From: DVED01 sp963838375
Lineage (GTDB): Bacteria; Cyanobacteriota; Cyanobacteriia; Cyanobacteriales; Geitlerinemataceae
DNA: 64,000 nucleotides
NCBI GenBank assembly: GCA_963838375.1
Contig: CAWIQY010000006.1
Location: 472,641 to 536,640 of the forward strand
Direction: 5' to 3'
The notes under the pieces are model-generated. The model searched no databases. It worked only from the letters and a program-made list of their open reading frames with translations, and was not told the origin of the DNA. This document shows, one piece after another, positions 28,064 to 37,653 of the stretch (positions within the stretch are counted from its first letter, which is position 1; the number at the start of each line of letters is the position of its first letter). A program made the translations under genes and the position numbers.

Positions 28064-28566
28064 ATGTTAACGATAAACTACCGCTATCGTATCTATCCCG
28101 ATACCAGCCAACAGGAAATTCTGTCTGAGTGGCTGGAGACTTGTCGTATTGCATATAACTATGCTTTGCGAGAGATCGAGGATTGGTGCAATAGCCGTAA
28201 ATGTTGGGTTGACAGATGCTCTTTAACGCAAGAATATATCATTTCTAGGGAACAGTATCTTGCTACCCAAGATGGGATCGATCCCAATTAACTTGCATCG
28301 CCCCATTCCGGAGGGATTTGTAGTCAAGCAAGTCCGCATCCTGAAGAAAGCTGATATCTGGTACGCCAGAATGTCCCGAATGTAGATACACAACGGATAG
28401 AGATGTTGCGAGTAGTCAGGTCATCAGGAATAGAGGCATAGCCCTGATTAATACCGTGGGACACACGGGAATGGAAACCGTCTGTGCAGGCGATCTAGCG
28501 GGGACTGAAAAGTCTAGCCCAGTGCCGAAATCCCGTCAGGGAGTAACCAGAAAATCTCAGAAGTGA
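28064..28566 (+). mobile_element. decayed IS200/IS605-type tnpB (OrfB) remnant
   Basis: The frame at 28064 encodes a TnpB N-terminus (NYRYRIYPDTSQQEILSEWL, TCRIAYNYALREIEDW) and stops at 28291 after 75 codons. Further fragments follow in other frames: HRPIPEGFVVKQVRILKKADIWY (about 28291-28365), and a C-terminal tail (TVGHTGMETVCAGDL ... SRQGVTRKSQK) ending in TGA at 28564-28566. The catalytic core and zinc ribbon have been deleted, so the element cannot be active. No tnpA is present. Confidence 0.75.
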
Positions 28567-28659
28567 TTCTGAGGAAGCCCGCGTTGTACCTGTACTCAGG
28601 TCAATGTCGGGAGTATGTCACTGTTCGCAGTCAGCAAGCGCAAACAGTCGATCGAAATA

Positions 28660-29571
28660 ATGGCAGAGCAATGTATCAAAGGCGGGCAGGAGTGTTGGTT
28701 TTACGATCTGGGGCATTGGGGGGGATTTTTTCATACTTACGATCGCTTTCAAGTTGCTGAACCCTCACAGACGCCGCACCGGGTTCATATTTTCTTGCCC
28801 CGCAATTATGAAGTTTCCCAAGAACGCTACCCCGTTCTCTACATGAATGACGGTGATACGGCGTTTTTTCCCGGAGGTGCGTATGGGAAAACATGGAATA
28901 TGGCAAATCTTCTCACTCGGTTGTATCTGAGCGATCGAATTCGTCGGGTGATTGTCGTTGCCGTTTGTCCGGTCGATCGCGATTATGAATATACTCATAC
29001 ACCGGTTTTGGGCAGCAATGGCGGTGGTTTAGATGCTTATTCTCTCTATCTCTCTCAATCGGTTAAAGGTTTTGTCGATGCTCATTATCGGACGTTACCC
29101 GAGGCTGAAAAAACACTGGTTGTCGGCGCAGCGCACGGGGGTCTAGCTGCGTTTTATTGCGCTCTGCAACAGCCCGATCGGTTTGGATGTGTGGCGGCAC
29201 TTTCGCCCTCTTTCTGGTTAGGATTAGATTCGGTCGCAGATCCGTCTTTGTTTCAATTATTTGGACCCTCTTCTGCTTCTTTGGAATCCTCTATGTTGTT
29301 CGATTTAGCCTCAAAAAATTTGGGCGATCGTTCCCAACATTTAAAAATATACTTGGATTGGGGTCTAGTCCGAGAAGGCGGAAATCACAACAAAATTATT
29401 GAGGAACGATCGGCGGCACGAGGTCGGGAAATGCGCGATCTCTTAATCCGCAAATTTGGCTATCGGGAAAACGAAGATCTGTTCGTTGTTGAAGATTCCT
29501 CCGGTCAACACACCGAGGAATCTTGGTCGGCACGGATGGAAAATGTGCTGAGACTTTTTTTTAGCGTTTAG
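28660..29571 (+). CDS. esterase-fold (PF00756-like) protein lacking the nucleophile serine
   Basis: I start at the ATG at 28660 (MAEQCIKGGQECWFYDLGHW); an ATG at 28615 would add 15 residues from the edge of the IS remnant. The 303-residue protein has the esterase D layout: HRVHIFLPRNYE, RYPVLYMNDGDTAFF, RRVIVVAVCPVDRDYEYTP-like segments and a C-terminal GQHTEESW with the catalytic-type His. At the nucleophile elbow, where GxSxG is expected, it reads GAAHG: codon GCG at 29131-29133 replaces a serine codon. It may be a catalytically dead relative or have a changed function. It is not obviously in an operon. Confidence 0.8.
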   Translation: MAEQCIKGGQECWFYDLGHWGGFFHTYDRFQVAEPSQTPHRVHIFLPRNYEVSQERYPVLYMNDGDTAFFPGGAYGKTWNMANLLTRLYLSDRIRRVIVVAVCPVDRDYEYTHTPVLGSNGGGLDAYSLYLSQSVKGFVDAHYRTLPEAEKTLVVGAAHGGLAAFYCALQQPDRFGCVAALSPSFWLGLDSVADPSLFQLFGPSSASLESSMLFDLASKNLGDRSQHLKIYLDWGLVREGGNHNKIIEERSAARGREMRDLLIRKFGYRENEDLFVVEDSSGQHTEESWSARMENVLRLFFSV

Positions 29572-29652
29572 TTATTAGTTATTCTATAAAATCCGGGTGT
29601 ATACTGACTATATCGATGTGAGTTGAGTTGAGTTGAGCAAATGCCTAAACGT

Positions 29653-29765
29653 CCGCGCATTTGCAGGACACTTGTTGATTCGTACAGGGGATTCTCCGTG
29701 CAACGGCTTTTGACCAACAAGAATCTGTCCGCCCCTGCTGTGCGATCGGCGATATCTACAGAAAT
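29653..29765. repeat. dispersed ~110-bp repeat, copy A
   Basis: This segment (starting CCGCGCATTTGCAGGACACT) aligns over about 110 bp with 57341-57455. Shared blocks include CGCATTTGCA, TTCGTACA, and ATATCT near the end. It overlaps the last few codons of the helicase gene. A GAGTT pentamer run lies just before it at 29621-29637. Confidence 0.55.
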
Positions 29766-31429
29766 GTCGGAAGTTGAGGCATAACGATCGACCCAGAAAT
29801 CGACTGAGAAACTGTTGGATCTCGATGGTCGGAATTCGGGGAATCCTGATTCGTCTCGACGGGTTTTGGTGTAGATGTTTCCCGTTTTTTAGACGATTGC
29901 AACTTCTCAAAAGCCAGTGCCGCCCACTGACGCGCCCAAGCCTCATCTAATCCCATCAATAAAGCGCATTCTCGCAATTCCGCTTTATTGATGTGGGGAT
30001 ATTGCTGCACCATGGCACGATGCAGCCATTGCAGAGTAAAGTGACGTTTTGCCCGTCGCTGAAATCCCACCAAACGATACAAATCCGCCAGAATTTGCAG
30101 GTCGCAATCGAGAGGAATTTCCCAAATTTCCGCCGATCGATCGGTTTGTAAACCCTTCGGTTGTGGCGGTTCTCCCTCTCCCGACCATTTTTCCACTTCC
30201 AATTGAGCCGAACAATTCGGGCAAGTGTAGCGACACACCAGCCGAAATTCTTCGTGTTGGGGACTCCATTCATAACTAGAAGGTTGTTGTTCCCCCGCCA
30301 AAGGTCGGAACACGTGATGACAATCCGGACAGGCAACATTCCAGCGTCCGGTCTCGAGACTAACCGGTTCCAAACTCCAGTGGCGAGGACGATCGGGCGT
30401 ACCGTGAACGATCCAATTTTCGGTATGATCGATAATCACCGCGTACTCTTTGCCGGGATGAGGGCGCAAACTGCGACCGACCATTTGCAACCAAAAAGTC
30501 AGAGATTGGGTGGGACGCACGCACTGTACTGCCTCTACACTGGGCAAATCGAAGCCTTCGGCAAATAGACCGCAATTGCTCAAAACCACAGTTTCCCCAG
30601 CTTTAAAGCGCTCCAAGACGGCTCTGCGATCGCGATCGGGAGTTTCCCCATCCAGGTGTTCCGCCGGAATTCCCGCTGCGGAATATGCAGCGGCAATCGC
30701 TTGGGAATGTTCCACATTCACCGCAAACACCACCGTCTTCTTCCCCGGTGCAAACGTTTGCCAAGCCGCCACTAAATCTCCAGCCACCAGAGAGGTATCC
30801 ACAGCGCGGGCGAGTTGGCGAGCATTGTAATCCCCAGCCGTACGCTTCACTCCTTGAGTATTGACGGTTTTGGGGGCAGCAAAGAGCCGGAACGGGGACA
30901 AATATCCCCGATCGATCGCCCAGCGCACCTGAGGACCGAGAACCAGACGATCGTAAATATCCTTAAACCCCCGACCATCCAACCGCGCCGGAGTTGCCGT
31001 CACCCCTAATATGTAAGCATCCCCATAGCGTTCTAACAATTGCTGGTAGCTGGTCGCTGCCGAATGGTGCGCTTCGTCTACAATCACCAATGCAGCCGGA
31101 GGAAGGGGACGATTGACCAAAGAAGCCACACTGGCGACTTGAATCGGGGCGGTGCGATCCTCTTTATACCCCGCTTTAATCAAGCCGACAGGTTGTCCGG
31201 TGACATCCTCGAGCTTTTCTTTGGCTTGTAAGAGCAATTCTTCCCGATGGGCTAAGACTAGCACGGGGTGTTGGCGATCGGTAAACTGACACGCCGCACT
31301 GGCAAAAATCACCGTTTTGCCTCCACCCGTCGGCAGTTGCGCCAAAACTCGCCGCACCCCCGGTTCGGACCACAGGTGAAAAACATCGTGCAGAAGCTGG
31401 GATTGATACTCTCGAAGTGGGTATTTCAC
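29756..31429 (-). CDS. SF2 DEAD/DEAH-box helicase with zinc-ribbon-like region
   Basis: The 557-residue protein has the SF2 motifs in order: Q-like RLREYQ (about 4-9), Walker A PTGGGKT, motif II VDEAHH (about 117-122), TATPAR (motif III region), and in domain 2 SNCGLFAEGFDLPSVE and QMVGRSLR (motif VI). After the helicase core, four cysteines in CPDCHH and CPNCS form a probable zinc ribbon. The C-terminus is less conserved. It resembles the XPB/SSL2-like DNA helicases of cyanobacteria and phages; the substrate is unknown. The stop lies inside the dispersed repeat A. Confidence 0.9.
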   Translation of the reverse strand: MKYPLREYQSQLLHDVFHLWSEPGVRRVLAQLPTGGGKTVIFASAACQFTDRQHPVLVLAHREELLLQAKEKLEDVTGQPVGLIKAGYKEDRTAPIQVASVASLVNRPLPPAALVIVDEAHHSAATSYQQLLERYGDAYILGVTATPARLDGRGFKDIYDRLVLGPQVRWAIDRGYLSPFRLFAAPKTVNTQGVKRTAGDYNARQLARAVDTSLVAGDLVAAWQTFAPGKKTVVFAVNVEHSQAIAAAYSAAGIPAEHLDGETPDRDRRAVLERFKAGETVVLSNCGLFAEGFDLPSVEAVQCVRPTQSLTFWLQMVGRSLRPHPGKEYAVIIDHTENWIVHGTPDRPRHWSLEPVSLETGRWNVACPDCHHVFRPLAGEQQPSSYEWSPQHEEFRLVCRYTCPNCSAQLEVEKWSGEGEPPQPKGLQTDRSAEIWEIPLDCDLQILADLYRLVGFQRRAKRHFTLQWLHRAMVQQYPHINKAELRECALLMGLDEAWARQWAALAFEKLQSSKKRETSTPKPVETNQDSPNSDHRDPTVSQSISGSIVMPQLPTFL

Positions 31430-31592
31430 AGGGGAAGAAGTTCAGGAGTTGCAGGAGTTCAAAAGGGGAAGGGAGAAGGGTATAGCTATAGACAATTATG
31501 TTAGGACATCGCTTCGGGAGATGGGGAGATATTTGTGTTCGATCTGTCTGTCCGAATCAAACTGGCTACAGCTATAATATTTTCACTCTGTT

Positions 31593-31681
31593 AGGACTTA
31601 CGCAACGGCTCCAGACACAGGGGCAACCACGGGGGGATTGCCCCTACAAAGCACCAGATATGGCGGCTCTGCGTAAGTCCT
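31593..31681. mobile_element. 89-bp MITE-like element with perfect 12-bp terminal inverted repeats
   Basis: The left end AGGACTTACGCA (31593-31604) is the exact reverse complement of the right end TGCGTAAGTCCT (31670-31681). Inside is a second palindromic block, GGGGCAACC...GGATTGCCCC. There is no coding capacity. The ends resemble those of small non-autonomous elements known in cyanobacteria. Confidence 0.75.
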
Positions 31682-31693
31682 GTCTGTACTTCG

Positions 31694-31735
31694 ACCCCGC
31701 ACCCCGCACTCCGCACCCCGCACCCCGCACCCCCA
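31694..31735. repeat. C-rich heptanucleotide tandem repeat
   Basis: Six 7-mers of the type ACCCCGC (one reading ACTCCGC, the last ACCCCCA) run head to tail immediately after the MITE-like element. Confidence 0.75.
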
Positions 31736-31974
31736 GCCACCAGCTCAAAAGCTTACCATACCTTCTGGGAGTGTGAAAATTTGCCTCCACTCGATTAAAA
31801 TTGCTGGATACACGATCCGCTTGGGCTGCCATCGCCGTTTAGCCAGTCACCCGCTAAACTGTTGTTATCGGTTTCGATCGGCGACGTTTGCGATCGGGCG
31901 ATTGCAAAAAGCAACACCCTTCCCCCCTACCACCCATTGTCGAATTCTTCACCCCTAACCTTTATTTAAAGACC

Positions 31975-33084
31975 GTGGTTAACTTCGTTAAAAACCTCTT
32001 TGCTAAATCCAAGAAAGGGATCGGGATCGAAATCGCACCCGATCGGGTCAACGTTATACAATTACAAAAGCTGCGTCAGGGCTTTAAAGTCAACCAATTT
32101 TTCTCCGAAGAAGTCCCAGAAGGCATCTTTCACGACGGACAAATCATCGACCAACCGGCAATGGCAGAAATGCTCGATCGGATTCTTACAGAAAATAAAA
32201 TCAAAACCAAGAACATCGCCACCGCTGTTCCCGGACGGGAAGCCGTAATTCGCTTGGTTCCAGTTCCTGCCGAACTCAACGACGAACACGAACTTCGCGA
32301 TTACATCAACCAGGAAGCCGGACTCTACCTGCCATTTCCCCGAGAAGAAGCCGATGTAGACTACCAACGACTGGGATCGGTGTTAGACGAAGATGGCATC
32401 GAAAAGATGCAAGTGGTTCTAGTTGCCACCCGCAAGGAAATCACCGATAGCTATATTTCCACCTTCCAAGAAGCCGGGTTGAGCCTAGACATCATTGAAG
32501 TCAGCAGTTTTGCGCTGTTGCGAACCATTCGAGACAAATTGCAGCAGTTTACCTCTACAGAAGCCGCCGTTCTTGCCGATCTCGAATTCGATAGCACCGA
32601 AATTGCTGTGGTGGTGGACGGTGTACCTCAATTTTCCCGCACCATCCCCATCGGCACGTTTCAAATTCAAAGCGCTTTGTCTCAAGCCATGAACTTGCCA
32701 CCGTCTCGCAATACCGAACTACTGCAAGGCATGACCATTCCCGTTACCACCAACGATGCCATGGGGATGGCAACCATGGGGGGAACGAATCCCGGGACCG
32801 CAGCAATGGTCAGAGTGTTGGGAGAACTCGCCGACGAAATTCGCCGATCGATCGACTTTTATCTCAACCAAAGCGATGGATTAGAAATCGCTCAGATCTT
32901 CTTAGTAGGTCCCGGCAGCGCCATCGGACAACTCGACGAATTTCTCATGCAGCGGTTGAGCGTCCCCACCAGCATCGTCGATCCTGTGGAGAGTTTAGCG
33001 GTTCAAGTAGATGAAGAGACCATTCCCTCCAATTTACGATCGGCTTTGGGTGTTGTGTTGGGTCTGGGATTACGAGAATCTTAA
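31975..33084 (+). CDS. pilM: type IV pilus assembly protein PilM
   Basis: The best start is GTG at 31975, giving VVNFVKNLFAKSKKGIGIEI; an earlier in-frame codon at 31888 would add residues unlike the family. The 369-residue actin-fold protein shows GIEIAPDRVNVIQLQ, the SHS2-containing middle (ATAVPGREAVIRLVPVP; LRDYINQEAGLYLPFP) and a C-terminal LVGPGSAIGQLDEFLMQRL. It is the cytoplasmic base that binds the PilN N-terminus. It begins a plus-strand operon with pilN, pilO and pilQ, needed for pilus-based motility and DNA uptake. Confidence 0.93.
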   Translation: MVNFVKNLFAKSKKGIGIEIAPDRVNVIQLQKLRQGFKVNQFFSEEVPEGIFHDGQIIDQPAMAEMLDRILTENKIKTKNIATAVPGREAVIRLVPVPAELNDEHELRDYINQEAGLYLPFPREEADVDYQRLGSVLDEDGIEKMQVVLVATRKEITDSYISTFQEAGLSLDIIEVSSFALLRTIRDKLQQFTSTEAAVLADLEFDSTEIAVVVDGVPQFSRTIPIGTFQIQSALSQAMNLPPSRNTELLQGMTIPVTTNDAMGMATMGGTNPGTAAMVRVLGELADEIRRSIDFYLNQSDGLEIAQIFLVGPGSAIGQLDEFLMQRLSVPTSIVDPVESLAVQVDEETIPSNLRSALGVVLGLGLRES

Positions 33085-33136
33085 GGGTTAAGGGTTAAGA
33101 ATTCAACAACTAATAACTAACAACTAACAACAAGCC

Positions 33137-33943
33137 ATGTACAGCATTGATATTAACTTTCTCAAAGATCGCGAACCCATCGAACCGAGAAAAGGACCGA
33201 GCCCCTCGGTCGAAATTCCGGGAAAGGCAGCCCTGCTTGCAGGAGGTGGCGTAGCGCTCGCTTTTTTAGCAGCCGTCGGTGGTTACTGGGCTTACTTGAA
33301 CCTAATTAGAATTCCCGTACTCGAAAAGGAAAAGCAAGAGCTAGAAACCCAACTCAATGCCTATATTGCCAAACAACAAGAGCTACAACAAATTACGACC
33401 GAAACCAATCTTATTCAACAACAAGCCAAGGCACTAGCAACGGTATTTGATTATGTTAAACCTTGGTCGGCACTAATGCAGGATCTGCGCGATCGGACAC
33501 CGCCTGGCGTGCGCATCAGCCAAATCGAACAACTTCCCCCCGATCCCGCATCAGCCCCTCCACCCCCCGCTGCGGGCGAAGAAGGGCAAGCCGTACCGGT
33601 ATCAGCCCCCCCACTTTCTACAATCGAGGTTTCCGGGACAGCTGCCTCATTTACCGATGTTAACGATCTGGTAATCATGCTCCAGCGATCGAGTTTTCTC
33701 GACGGCTCTAAAACGCGCTTGGTGACATCCGAACTCAAAGAAAATCCCAGTCAAGAAGTGCAAGCTTCCGAAGCCAACTTTGATGGGGAATTGGGACAAG
33801 TGGTGGAATACACCATCCAAACTCAGCTCAGTACCGTTCCGGCTTCTCAGCAGTTAAACGAATTACAGCGAAAAGGTGCAGTGGGACTGGTCAAGCGAAT
33901 TCGTCAGCTTCAAGAAATTGGAGTGTTGCAAAATCCGGGCTAA
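33137..33943 (+). CDS. pilN: type IV pilus inner-membrane protein PilN
   Basis: The 268-residue protein starts MYSIDINFLKDRE, the INFL motif that PilM binds. One membrane helix follows (AALLAGGGVALAFLAAVGGYWAY, residues about 30-52), then a coiled coil (ELETQLNAYIAKQQELQQI) and a periplasmic ferredoxin-like domain, which includes a Pro-rich loop (PPDPASAPPPPAAG). It starts 53 bp after pilM; a heptamer repeat fills the gap. It works with PilO as the alignment complex. Confidence 0.92.
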   Translation: MYSIDINFLKDREPIEPRKGPSPSVEIPGKAALLAGGGVALAFLAAVGGYWAYLNLIRIPVLEKEKQELETQLNAYIAKQQELQQITTETNLIQQQAKALATVFDYVKPWSALMQDLRDRTPPGVRISQIEQLPPDPASAPPPPAAGEEGQAVPVSAPPLSTIEVSGTAASFTDVNDLVIMLQRSSFLDGSKTRLVTSELKENPSQEVQASEANFDGELGQVVEYTIQTQLSTVPASQQLNELQRKGAVGLVKRIRQLQEIGVLQNPG

Positions 33944-34030
33944 ATCTGGAAATTTTTAAGAGTTAATTCCCGATTAACTCACCACTCATAACCCAAAAAG
34001 AACCCTAGAAAAAAAAGAGGAACTAAAGCC

Positions 34031-34897
34031 GTGGCATACGATGAATTTTCAGAAGAAAAAGAACCCGAAGGTGTGGTTCTTTTCGGCATGACGCTTTCGC
34101 CTTCAGTTCTCGCGGTCATTTTGGCAGCAGCCGGTTTGGGGTTGTCCGTATGGCTAGGCATAAAATACGCCGTCCCTTCACAGGAAAAGAAGCAAAATCT
34201 AGAGCAAGAAATTGCTGAAAAAGAAGCACAACTCCAGCAACAAGGCGAAATTCAAAAACAAATTGATGTAGCTCTCGTCAAACTCGATGAAGCCAAAACG
34301 CTACAAAACAACGTTCTGGGAATGTTTTCCGACCCCGAGAACTTGACAACACTCGCCATCGATCTCGATCGCGAACTCAAGAACCGTAACGCTCAACTCA
34401 CAACTGAATCGATTGAAGATCGACTCGCATCCTGTCCGTCTTACGTCCAATCCAACTACGCTCAAATTGACGAAGATGTAGAAGGGTTTTTCGCCCGAGC
34501 CAAACTGACCAAATTCGCGCCAGAAGTTTCCCAAACAGCCGCCGCCAGTGGAAACACAGAGGATTACGAACTCGTCCAAGATGGCTCTCTCGGTCCTGAC
34601 GCCAACAGCCAAGTCAAGCGTCAAACTTATGATGTTGCTCTTGAAGGCAACTTCGATCGAATTCTGCTGACCCTACGTCGCATCGAACAGTTCCAACCCT
34701 TGCTACTCATGTCGGATTTCAAAGCCGAAGTTCCGTCGAAACCCGTCTTGGTCGATGCTCGAGGTCCGATCGCCAATTGCCAACCGGAAACCCGCATTCA
34801 GGCATCCTTTAAACTGACAGGAGTCTTACCCTTAACTCCAGAAGAGTTACTCCAAATGGCGGCTCCGGCAGAAGAAGAAGCGACCCCAGAAAGCTAA
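34031..34897 (+). CDS. pilO: type IV pilus inner-membrane protein PilO
   Basis: The gene starts with GTG at 34031, after GAGGAAC. The 288-residue protein has a short acidic N-terminus, one helix (VLAVILAAAGLGLSVWLGI, about 26-45), a strong coiled coil (EKKQNLEQEIAEKEAQLQQQ) and a periplasmic domain ending in a CQPETRIQASFKLTGVLPL strand. It forms a heterodimer with PilN that links PilM to the PilQ secretin. Confidence 0.9.
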   Translation: MAYDEFSEEKEPEGVVLFGMTLSPSVLAVILAAAGLGLSVWLGIKYAVPSQEKKQNLEQEIAEKEAQLQQQGEIQKQIDVALVKLDEAKTLQNNVLGMFSDPENLTTLAIDLDRELKNRNAQLTTESIEDRLASCPSYVQSNYAQIDEDVEGFFARAKLTKFAPEVSQTAAASGNTEDYELVQDGSLGPDANSQVKRQTYDVALEGNFDRILLTLRRIEQFQPLLLMSDFKAEVPSKPVLVDARGPIANCQPETRIQASFKLTGVLPLTPEELLQMAAPAEEEATPES

Positions 34898-35086
34898 AAT
34901 GCAACTCAATCATTCTCAACGAGGAATACAAATCATCCAAAACCCATCACGATCGCACTTTGCAAATTTCACCAAAGTGTGGTAATTCCATGTACAAATG
35001 TGTCCGCATGTACAAATGTTGGATTGCAGGTAAACTTGTAAGTTAGCCAGTGCCAGGTAGTCAGTTGAGGAGTTGAGGAAGTAGCG

Positions 35087-37551
35087 GTGAAACAAAATTG
35101 GTTAAAATTAGCCGGAATGGGTCTATCGGCGTCGATCGTCGTCGTCGCAGCAGATGCGGCATGGGCGCAGACAAGCCGCCACCCAAGTGACCGGGGTGAG
35201 TGTGATCCCCAACAACGGGGGAATGGAAGTCATCCTCGAAACCCAAAGCGGAGAACGACCCCAAATCTTTCTGGTGGAACGGGGAGACTCCCTAGTCGCC
35301 GATTTGGTCAACACCCGCCTCAGCTTGCCCGAAGGCGGTGGCTTCCGACAGGATAACCCCAGTCCCGGCATCGCGTCCGTCGTGGTCACACCCCTCGATG
35401 CCAACAGCACTCGCGTCATCGTCAAGGGTGCCGCCGGCGCACCCAACGGCGAAGTCACTCAGCAAGACCCCAGAGGCATCGTTTTCAGCTACCTCTCCCC
35501 CGGAGGCGCACCCACAGCTCAATCCCCCGCACCGCCGCCCGTCACTCAACTTCCCCCCGTCACCAACCCCGACCCCATCACACCCAACCCCGACATCCTG
35601 GTTCCCAATCCCCCCATCACCATTCAGGGAGGGCCCAATAACCCCGCACCGCCGGTTAATCCCGTACCATCGTTGCTGCCCCGCGCCGTTCCGCCGCCAG
35701 TGGGGGATATTGCCGTTTCTAGCATCGACCCCTCCCCTTCACCCATCGATATGGGAACGGTAGAGCGAGTGCCGCGTTTGGTGCTCAAAGATGCCCCGGT
35801 TCAGGATGTGCTGGCGCTGTTGGCACGGGCTGCCGGAATGAACGTTGCCTTTTTTGAGGGAGGGCAAATGGAGGAAGATGCTGCACAAACCGCAGCGGCT
35901 GCTCAGCTCAAGATTTCCTTGGATATCGAAAACGAGTCGGTGCAGGATGTGTTTAATAATGTCCTGCGGTTGAGCGGACTGGAAGCCAGCCGCCAAGGCG
36001 GCACGATTATTGTGGGTTCCAACTTACCCGATAGCGCTCGAAATGTTATCAGCCGAACGCTGCGCCTCAATCAGATTTCAGTTTTGCAAGCGAGGGACTT
36101 TTTATTATCTCAGGGTGCAGAATCGAACGAATTGCAAACTCGCGAGCAAATTCAAAGTACAACAGTGGGAGAAGGAGACGCTCAACAAAGCTTTACGAGT
36201 CGATCGGTTCAAACTCAAGTGGTATTGATCGGTCCGGATAGAGAGAACGAGCCCTATCAAGGTTTAGCCCCTCTGCCATTGAGAGGATTGTTAGTTGCAA
36301 TCAATCGTACAGGAGGAGCGGCAGGAGAAGGAGTAATAGATGTTGCCAACGAAATCACCCTAGTCGGCGAACCGCGCAAGGTAGAAATCGCCACGGCACT
36401 GCTGACGCAACTGGAAACCCGTCGCCCCCAAGTTGCCGTCAATGTCAAAATCGTCGATGTGAACTTGCTCAACGAAGAGCGGTTTAACAGCAGCTTCTCC
36501 TTCGGCATTGGCGACACATTCGTCACCAGCGATGGCGGCAGTGGCGTGGTCAACTTCGGTGGCGCTCAACCGCCAAGCAACTCCCAGTTTAACGCTTCTC
36601 CCACCACGCCGACGGTGATTCCCAATCCGAGTTCGGGCGATCCGTTTTTGGGGACGGTTTTTTACGAGATGGTACGACCGCGAGATTCGACCTTTGGGTC
36701 GAGACGGAAACCCCTTGAACCCCGGACTTACCGAATTTACCCCTGGGACAGCCAGATACGACTGAACTGGTCGAAATTCCCGTGCTCGATGTCAATGGTC
36801 AGCAGGTGATCGGTCTTGATGGCGAGCCACTGACCCAGTTTATCGAACAAGTCACTGCCGGGAACACGCGGATGATTTTACGTTCTCTCTGCCCAGTTTG
36901 TTCCAATTTCCCACACGATTCCTCGCCACTTTGCGGGCGCAAGTGGTTTCGGGCAATGCCAAAATCCTCACCGACCCGACGTTGGTCATCCAAGAAGGAG
37001 AAACGGCAACGGTCAACCTGACGAACCAGGTAGTTCAGGATGTGACGGTAGAGTTCACCGATACGGCTTCCGGCAGTCGAGAAACGCGGCGGGTTAACTT
37101 GAGAGATGTCGGTCTGTTACTGGACGTTCAAGTCCAGCGCATCGACGATAACGGCTTTGTCACTTTGGTTGCCAATCCTACCGTCAGCGCTCCCTCCGGG
37201 CAAATCGATCTCGGCGACGATCAATTCGTGACCACAGTCCAAGAGCGGACAGTGACTTCGGGACGGATTCGGGTTCGAGACGGTCAAACTCTGATTTTGT
37301 CGGGTATTATTCAAGATTCCGATCGAACAACCGTGACCAAATGGCCGATTCTGGGTGACTTGCCGTTGATTGGTGCGCTCTTCCGCAACACCAATACAGA
37401 AAATCGTCGCAATGAAGTGATCGTGCTGCTGACGCCCAATATCATGCGGGATTCGGATGCGTCTACCTTTGGTTATGGGTATACGCCAGGTCCCGAGGCG
37501 CGGGAGTTGCTCCAGCAGAACAACATCATCGACTTGACTCAGCCGAGATAG
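35087..37551 (+). pseudogene. pilQ: secretin PilQ gene broken by several frameshifts
   Basis: The order of domains is correct for PilQ. A GTG start at 35087 begins a signal peptide (LAGMGLSASIVVVAADAAWAQ). AMIN domain sequences (VTGVSVIPNNGGMEVILET) continue in another frame after about 35172. Next come a Pro-rich linker, the STN region (APVQDVLALLARAAGMNVAFF) and N1-type modules. Frames change again near 36658-36663 (a six-T run), twice more before 36730, and near 36880. The C-terminal secretin domain (QVVSGNAKILTDPTLVIQEG, WPILGDLPLIGALFR) is in frame to 37551. At least five indels are needed to read it through. It would form the outer-membrane pore for the pilus. Since pilMNO are intact, sequencing indels are a real alternative to gene death. 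Confidence 0.85.
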
Positions 37552-37653
37552 GGCGATGTCTTGCCGGGAACCTCAGTTCCCGGCGGATAGCTGAAGTCCT
37601 CTTTATAGGACTGAATTTGTAGAGATTCCAGAACCGGAGTCAGGATCGATTTT

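Larger units (their letters stand above)
31430..31974. other. repeat-rich spacer upstream of pilM
   Basis: This 545-bp stretch holds a MITE-like element (31593-31681) and a C-rich heptamer run (31694-31735), described separately. No gene was found. It includes the pil operon promoter by position, but no promoter motif is clear. Confidence 0.6.

Noticed and set aside
31694..31735. CRISPR or VNTR array
   Set aside because: The units are only 7 bp and have no spacers; this is an ordinary heptamer run.
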